Shown here: piece by piece, positions 58,056-64,000 of the stretch
How the letters are laid out: every line of letters starts with the position of its first letter
Position numbering within the stretch: position 1 is the stretch's first letter
Assembly: GCA_025201375.1 (NCBI GenBank)
Contig: JAIWZP010000032.1
Span: forward strand, 1 to 64,000
Length of the DNA stretch: 64,000 bases
Direction: 5' to 3'
Source: Gongronella butleri
Lineage: Eukaryota > Mucoromycota > Mucoromycetes > Mucorales > Cunninghamellaceae
The notes under the pieces: model-generated
Databases searched by the model: none
What the model was told of the DNA's origin: nothing
The model's input: only the letters and a program-made list of their open reading frames with translations
Made by a program: the position numbers and the translations under genes

Positions 58056-59344
58056 ATCTGGCGTCGTCGCAGCAGGTGTAAAAAGGTTGCGCATCGGCTT
58101 TGCAAGGCTGCCTGGAACAAAATGTCCGCCGCGCACGTCTTACAGTATTACGTATCATATTACTAGACTTGTACTGTACTACTGTAGAAGTTTTCACTTT
58201 TCAGCATGATCAAATTACTTTTTAACGGGCCAGCTGGATGTTCGAAATTGTAACGTTCTGGAGAAATATAGATTTTCTCGTCAACGGCCAGATGAACCTC
58301 CGGTTTTTATTTTGTTTTCGAGAAGAACAACATACAGTATGCAAAACGCACAAATGACAATACCGGTACGTAATTTTCACGGCTGGGCGACCATTTGCTA
58401 GTTTGCAGTGTTGATTTTTATAAATTGGGATTTTTACGTAGCGATTTTGAAAGCGGGTCAGTCGGCGTGCGTTTTACTACTGTAGGTCAGTAAAATTTAC
58501 TGTACGTAGATCCTCGGATTGCTGCGCCAATCACACCCCCGGCAGACATGTCTTGTTTTTTATTACAGTACGTACCGGTATGTAAGAAGACTACTAGCTA
58601 GCGGCGGGGGAAGTTCACCTTTCTTCTGTCAGGGGCCATGCTTGTAATGAAAGGGTACCAGAGCACGGTGACTCGCGGGTTGTTCGAAGGGGCAGGTTTG
58701 TTACATTCGAAAGTGTAGAATGCCATTTGAATGAATTTTAATTGACAAGAGAGAAAGAAAAAAAAACAAGGATAAAGGACGGGGAAAACAAATGGGTAGG
58801 CAGGCAGGCAGGCAGGCAAGGTAGAGGTTGGACGAGAGAGAGATGTCAGATGTCCCAGGAGGTGAAGAGAAAAGGCGAGACTTGGGCGATAATGAGCTAT
58901 ATTTACTGTATGCCTTTTCCTCTTCACCTTGGCCATTGGGTGTGCAAAGGAGTATCTTGCAGATGAGAACAGGGTGCCAAGCGCGTGGAGAAAACGAGGG
59001 TAACAAAAATGGACGTGAATGGACAAGAATGGACGCGCCTTGACAAAGATGGGTGTGGCGTAGCCGAAAAGGGACGTGTTGACAGGACAGCGTGTAAATA
59101 AAACGCCCAGTGCCAATTGTGGCATCGAGTAGCCGAGGGAGGAAAGTTGGCAATCAAAAGGGGCTGGCCTATGGGAATTGGTGCTGCTTTTGCCTGGATT
59201 ATTGCTTTGCTTTTTTTTTTTAATCGAGCGGCCATCGGCGCGCTACACGCGCCTCAGGCCTTTGCGGGCTGACACGTGCACGCGTTTCGACACTTTGCCC
59301 GTGCGCCTAGGGCTGGGCCGTGACATCTTCTCTGCTTTATCATA

Positions 59345-61450
59345 TTTCGAAAAAAAAATATAAAAAGCTGACCTGTCGGTCTTTTATATGCAAATCGTCT
59401 GAGAGAGAGAGAGAGCGAGAAAGGCAAAACAAGAAAACAAGAAGGCGGGCGGGTGGGCAAGAGATCCCAGCAGTCTTCTTGTGCTCTATGATGTACTGTA
59501 GTAAGGCCAGCACTACGTTTGGCCGGTTACGTACTGTAATAGAGCACTGTGAAGACTGCTGGCACGTAGTGGGGTCGTCCAGAGTGACAAGCGTGAAATT
59601 GGTCCGATGTTGCGAGGAGATGCGGTAGAAGTTGTTCTCAAATGTCTCGCGCGAGGACCATGCGCCGCGCGCAACGATGTCCTCGACGTTGGTGCCGGCT
59701 TGGGAGCCGAGCGTGGCGCCGAGAGCAGCGCGTGCCTTGGGGATCGTTTTGAATAATTTGCATTTTTTTGCATTGATGACCATGTTTGCACTAGCGATCT
59801 GTTCCATGAGCCCTTGGAAATCGTTGGGGATCGCGTCGCACGCACACCATGATATCGCGAATATACAGTATATATGAAGCATGCAATCGTCGAGGCCTTG
59901 ACTGGTCGCGTCGGGTTTGCACGCACACGAAAAATGGGTACAATGCGACGGTGATCGGGGCGAGCAGGATGAGGGGGGGAGCGTGCCGCCCTAGTGGACG
60001 CGTCGAATTTGCGGAGGTACGCGTAAAACACATACAGCGACGGGGCAGCAGAGGGTGGGATCGGGGCGCGGGTGAAAGGTGACGGAACAACGCGTGTATG
60101 CCGCCCCATTGCACTGCTTCTCTTTGGGCGTAACATTGGTGGCCAACAAGACGAAGATGAGTTGGTTCTTCGGCGAGTCCAGGGTGCGCCACGCGTCGAC
60201 GGGTCCAGGTGGACTGGAGGGCGGGCTTGGTAAACAAACCAGTCCAAGGGGCGGACGAGGGCCGCAGCGCGATACTGGAGGTTGCGCAATTGCCTACCAG
60301 TCTGTTGAAGGGCTTGCGATTGTCCAGGGACGCGATTGAGGAGAGGGGGTTCCAAATCGCGCGCGAGCGAGATTGCGAGGGCAATCGTGGAGGAATCGAC
60401 GGCGGGACAGGTCGTCCAAGGGACGCTGAAAGAAATCCTGGTCCATGTCCGGGAAGGCGGCGAGCATTTCCTCGGATGGATGGAAATCCACGCCAGGGAG
60501 TCGGTACTCGAGATTGGGGTCGCGTACCATGAGGGGATTAGCATCCCCCCTGGCGTCCAAGCGGGCTTGGAGTTCACGGTTTTGAGCATCCAATTGCTCA
60601 AAACGGGCTTGAATGGCATTGAGGGAATCAGCATCAAAGAGAGGGGCAGTCATGGAAAGATGGGGTGTCATGACCCAGCTCCCTCCTCTCCTCGTCCCTA
60701 TACTGGTCATGAAGTGTGCGCGGGCGTCGTTGTCGACGCGTTCGGCTCGTTCGAGGCACGTCAACAACAGGGTTATGATAGGCTCGGCGTGGCGGGCTGC
60801 ACGGCGCTCTATCTTGACGGGCTGCATAGCCTCGTATGCGGCGGGGCGCGGGCGGCAGTGAGCTTGAAGGCGCTGAAGACGGATCGGTCATGGCAATGAG
60901 GGAGAACCCCCACTTTTATTGGTTCAACAACACAGAGAGAGAGAAAAGCGAGCGATGCTGGTGTTGAGAACGGTGAAGAAATTAGAAAAGAAAAAAAAAG
61001 GAAGGAAACAGGCAGGAAACACAAGAAAGAAAAAAAAAGGGAAAAAAAAGGGGGGGGGAAACAGGGGGGAAGAGCCACGGCGATGGCGACCAACGACGGA
61101 CGGGGGTCTGCCACTGAGGTTGCACAACAATGCCGGGCGGGATTAAACGGGACTGGGCGCGACGCGTTGCACCCGGACGCGTAAAAGAAAAAAAAGAGGA
61201 AAACAGCGATTGCGCACGTTCCAGAGGTGCCAACGGGACGCGGGAAAAAGTGTTGGAGAGCTGGTGACCTTGGGCGTGTGATGGAGGTGGTTTTGGGATT
61301 GGGTGAAAAGTGAGGAAGAGAAAAAAATGAGTTTGTCCAGATGGGATCATGACACGGGGGAAAGTCCAGGTGCAGTCCGTGAAAGCGAAAGAAAGAAAGA
61401 CGTTTTGCATATAAAAGACCGACAGGTCAGCCTTTTATATTTCTTTTCGA
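59345..61450 (-). mobile_element. DIRS-like retroelement, internally deleted, with inverted termini
   Basis: 59345-59400 (TTCGAAA...CTGACCTGTCGGTCTTTTATATGCAAA) and 61398-61450 are inverted copies. Read on the minus strand the element shows a Gag-like protein (60655-60400: LFDADSLNAIQARFEQLDAQ, then FHPSEEMLAAFPDMDQDFFQ and RPLDDLSRRRFLHDCPRN), broken reverse-transcriptase text (YIRDIM near 59868 where YxDD is expected, then MVINAKKCKLF after a frameshift), and directly after it the end of a tyrosine recombinase (NVEDIVARGAWSSRETFENN). At 2.1 kb it is much shorter than a complete element, and RT and recombinase are fused by deletion. Inverted termini plus a recombinase place it in the DIRS group, not among LTR elements. 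Confidence 0.8.
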
Positions 61451-61519
61451 AATAAGGCGAAGAAAGATGGACTTCCCCGCTAGCCAGCAGTCTTCACAGT
61501 GCCCTTGATGTGATGATTT

Positions 61520-62390
61520 GGCACTGAAATTATGCTAAATGCATTTTCGAGTGATTTGATTTGCAAAAAAAGTTGGAATAATCAAAGCTTTGGGTCGAGT
61601 ATCCTCTGATCAAAATTTGGCGCCAGATGGTCAGCCTCATCCGGAGAAACGCGTACTGTAAAATATATCTTGACGCTGATGAGGTTTCACTACTAAACAC
61701 GAATCTCAAGATTTCTCAGTACTGAATGATCCGATACGCGAAAAATGTTGACGTTGCTGAAAAATTGGGTCTATCCTCAACTGGTCCAAATTTGGGGCCA
61801 GATGAGCAAGTTTCTGAGGAATCGTCAGTTTCATAGGCGTAAAGGGGGTTAAATCACCACCATTTGGTCTCGTACTGTGGCAACGGCTGAGCGCCCTGAT
61901 ACATGAGTCACCTCAAATGAGTCAGCGGGCAAACGCCGGAAAAGCGCTTGTGATTTGGGAACATCGCGTCGAGTTCACTGCGAGTTAGCCTTCAGAGGGT
62001 CGATTTGGCCCTGAAATCACGCAAAATGCAATTCCTTAAGGCTGAGTGATTCGATCTCTGAAAAAAATCGACACCGTAGGAGTATTGTGTTCAACATTCT
62101 CCAGCTCAAATATGGGACTCGATGAACAAAATCCGAAGGACGCGCCCGCAAAAAAGAGTAAAGTCTTTCCCATTCTGGTAGTGTACGTGACAACCGCACA
62201 ATATCGATGCGCGAGTCATTTCAAATTTATTCGTGATGAAAAGCGGTAAAAATGCTTGTGATTTGGAGACATCTGGTCGTGATCTCGGCGAGTTAGCTTT
62301 CACGCGGTCGATTTGGCCGTGATTTCACGCAAAGCGCAATTCGTTGGGACAGAGCGACCCGAGCTCTGAAAAAACTTTTTATTTGATGAA
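61520..62390 (+). repeat. Interspersed repeat family A, copy 2
   Basis: Partner of 21000-21830, including AAATTTGGGGCCAGATGAGCAAG, GGCGTAAAGGGGGT and GAGCGCCCTGA; begins about 70 bp past the DIRS-like terminus. Confidence 0.75.
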
Positions 62391-62575
62391 AATTTTTTGG
62401 CACTTGTCAAGTAAATTGCGATCAAACGCCTGTTCGATGTCTTTTTGCTATTTCTCAATGATTTTACAATCTATCATAGAACAATGAAACTGAGGCCTTG
62501 AAAGGAGTATACTGGTAAGTCATTCATGTGTGCTTGTGGAGCATGGCATACATATTACCAATGATGAATGGCGCG

Positions 62576-62620
<45 letters not shown>

Positions 62621-64000
62621 GACCCCACATTTTGTCCCTATTAGGGAAATACGGAACTGCAGTGTCGCGAGCGGCCCTGCCTACAGTAGGTTGTAAGTTC
62701 CCCTATACCCTACGCGGTGCGTTTGGGCAAGCTCTAATAAAAATTATCGGGTGCTTTTTCTCTCTTTTGCCACGTCAAACCCAATCATATTTGGCTATGA
62801 TCAATCTGATGCAGACTACAATGCATCGAATTAGCCGTTGAACCGCAATTCACTGTCAAAAGACGAAAAAATTTCTGACCTCCTTGTTGAAGGATGTAAC
62901 AAAGTGTCGTTTTGAGGGATGTGGACTCGAGGCGGCTACCATTGAGTCACTACGCGGATCAATGACTACGGTGAGAAGACGCAGAGACTCAAACAAGATG
63001 CACACCCGTTTCTGGCCATCATGGACGCAGTTCTCAACTCAAAATGGGTAAAAATTGGTAAAAACCTAAGAAACACTTGTCTCAAATACGAGCAAACGAG
63101 CATCAGCCCAGATCAGGTCAGGGAGCGACCCATGGACCATCGCATTTCTATTGTGCGCGAGAAAAGTGCTCTGCATCATCTCAATTGCGTTTTTTTTTTT
63201 TGTGACAAAATCTCATGTTTTTGGCGTCAGGCCCTCCAGATGGCTCGTAGTACGGCCACTGATGCCCAGAAACGGCCCGTGTCATCTCGAGAAGGCAATC
63301 TCACTGCACTTTGCATATGAGTGACTTCGAGTAATGGTCTTTTGGTACTCTACAACAAGTAAAAACATAAAAACAAGCAAAACAGCTCAGTGCGCGTTTC
63401 TTTTGCTGCCCGCATTGCCTAGCTTGCCCACTCCGCCTTGTCCTGACCGGTTGGGCGACCCAGGTGCTCCTCTGAGCTGGCGCAAAAAAAAAAAAAATAG
63501 AATAGGGCAAATAATAGTCAAAATGGCATTTTTCCTTTACTGATAACGCAACTGACAGCGTGCGGTGCAGAGCTGCGCGCGCTCAACTGCAAAGAGGCGT
63601 GTTCTCATGTCTGCCACGCGAGATGCAAAGGAAAAAGAAAAGAAAGAGAAGAAAACGCAAAAACAAGGTCGACCTGAACACGTCCATAAAATGAATCGCC
63701 AATCAACCCCGCCTTTTTTTTTTTTTTTTTTTTCTTGATTTGCGCCCTCGCATGTGTCAATAGCTACTCAAGTGCGCCGACGCGTCAAAAAAAAGAAAAG
63801 GCGAATGGACTGCGGCAGGTTGGCGGCGCGTACAACAAATGTTGGGGTGATTTTCTTTTGGCAGTGCTCAATTCATCACGTAGAGGCAAGAGGAACAAAA
63901 GTTGTCTCTCGACTGGAAACTTTTCGACAGGGATGTTTGGACCTTGGCTGTCGTTTCGCGAAAATTGCATTTTTTGCTCCAATCTTCATGAAATTTTGCA
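62391..64000. other. Non-coding end of window
   Basis: T42 run at 62577-62618, further T and A runs at 63191, 63484 and 63713. Short ORFs at 62530, 63021 and 63334 show no protein-like composition or splice support. Confidence 0.5.

Larger units (their letters stand above)
55388..59344. other. Repeat-rich, gene-free region
   Basis: No coding frame supported. Includes family B copy 2 (55910-56340), a long decayed stretch of similar short modules at 56450-57850, family D copy 2 (57900-58055), GTACTGTAC-like strings at 58140-58190 and 58480-58510, and a (GGCA)n-type patch at 58800-58820. Confidence 0.55.

Noticed and set aside
58598..59153. Two minus-strand ORFs of 150-175 codons
   Set aside because: Low-complexity Ser/Leu/Phe text from C/T-rich DNA, with no splice support or domain.
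63021..63320. 99-codon ORF near the right end
   Set aside because: Contains several stop-adjacent A/T runs and a likely GTAAAAAT donor; no protein signal could be recognised.

Overview
The window is nuclear DNA of a eukaryote and reads as a fungus. Genes are cut by many short GT-AG introns. Signature genes are fungal: CTP:phosphocholine cytidylyltransferase with a fungal-type tail, two GABA/choline-type APC permeases, a fructosyl-amino-acid-oxidase-like FAD enzyme, a Crypton with a GCR1_C-like tail, and DIRS-like tyrosine-recombinase retroelements whose Gag resembles those I associate with Mucoromycota. An early-diverging, Mucoromycota-like fungus is my best guess; the species cannot be told. 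Long A and T homopolymers fill introns and spacers, typically an A-tract right after the 5' splice site and a T-tract before the 3' splice site. Layout. 1-15 kb is gene-dense: an unrecognised ORF, phosphocholine cytidylyltransferase, SDH4 (complex II anchor, reverse), a short-chain dehydrogenase, a small secreted protein, a nine-exon glutathione-dependent formaldehyde dehydrogenase, a TIM17 core lacking its N-terminal exon beside a broken tyrosine-recombinase fragment, a small unknown gene, and an AVT-type amino-acid transporter. 15-17.3 kb is a repeat complex: a four-copy minisatellite inside inverted arms, then a 1.0 kb element with 417 bp terminal inverted repeats and a 9 bp target duplication (Mutator-like). 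17.4-20.7 kb: a FAD-dependent amine oxidase and an acidic hypothetical protein. 20.7-23.8 kb: decayed interspersed repeats. 23.8-33.3 kb: two paralogous permeases with identical intron positions and duplicated promoters, a small secreted cysteine-containing protein between them. 34.8-41.4 kb: SYF1 splicing factor, a small membrane protein, heme oxygenase with an unusual CP-motif N-terminus, and an unknown ORF. 41.4-45.9 kb: a DIRS-like element interrupted by an apparently intact Crypton. 48-55.3 kb: a PPR protein, a diamine-acetyltransferase-like enzyme, and a complete bifunctional lysine-ketoglutarate reductase/saccharopine dehydrogenase. 55.3-64 kb: repeats, including a 2.1 kb DIRS-like remnant with inverted termini. 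How the genes relate: this is not an operon. Several products are mitochondrial by family (SDH4, TIM17, probably AASS and the PPR protein). AASS and the saccharopine/amadori-oxidase-like FAD enzyme could both act in lysine catabolism, and the permeases import amino acids or amines, but linkage here is not evidence of co-function. The spliced models of AASS, SYF1, both permeases, heme oxygenase, FDH, the FAD oxidase and the Crypton all sum to whole codons, which supports them; SDH4 misses by one base.
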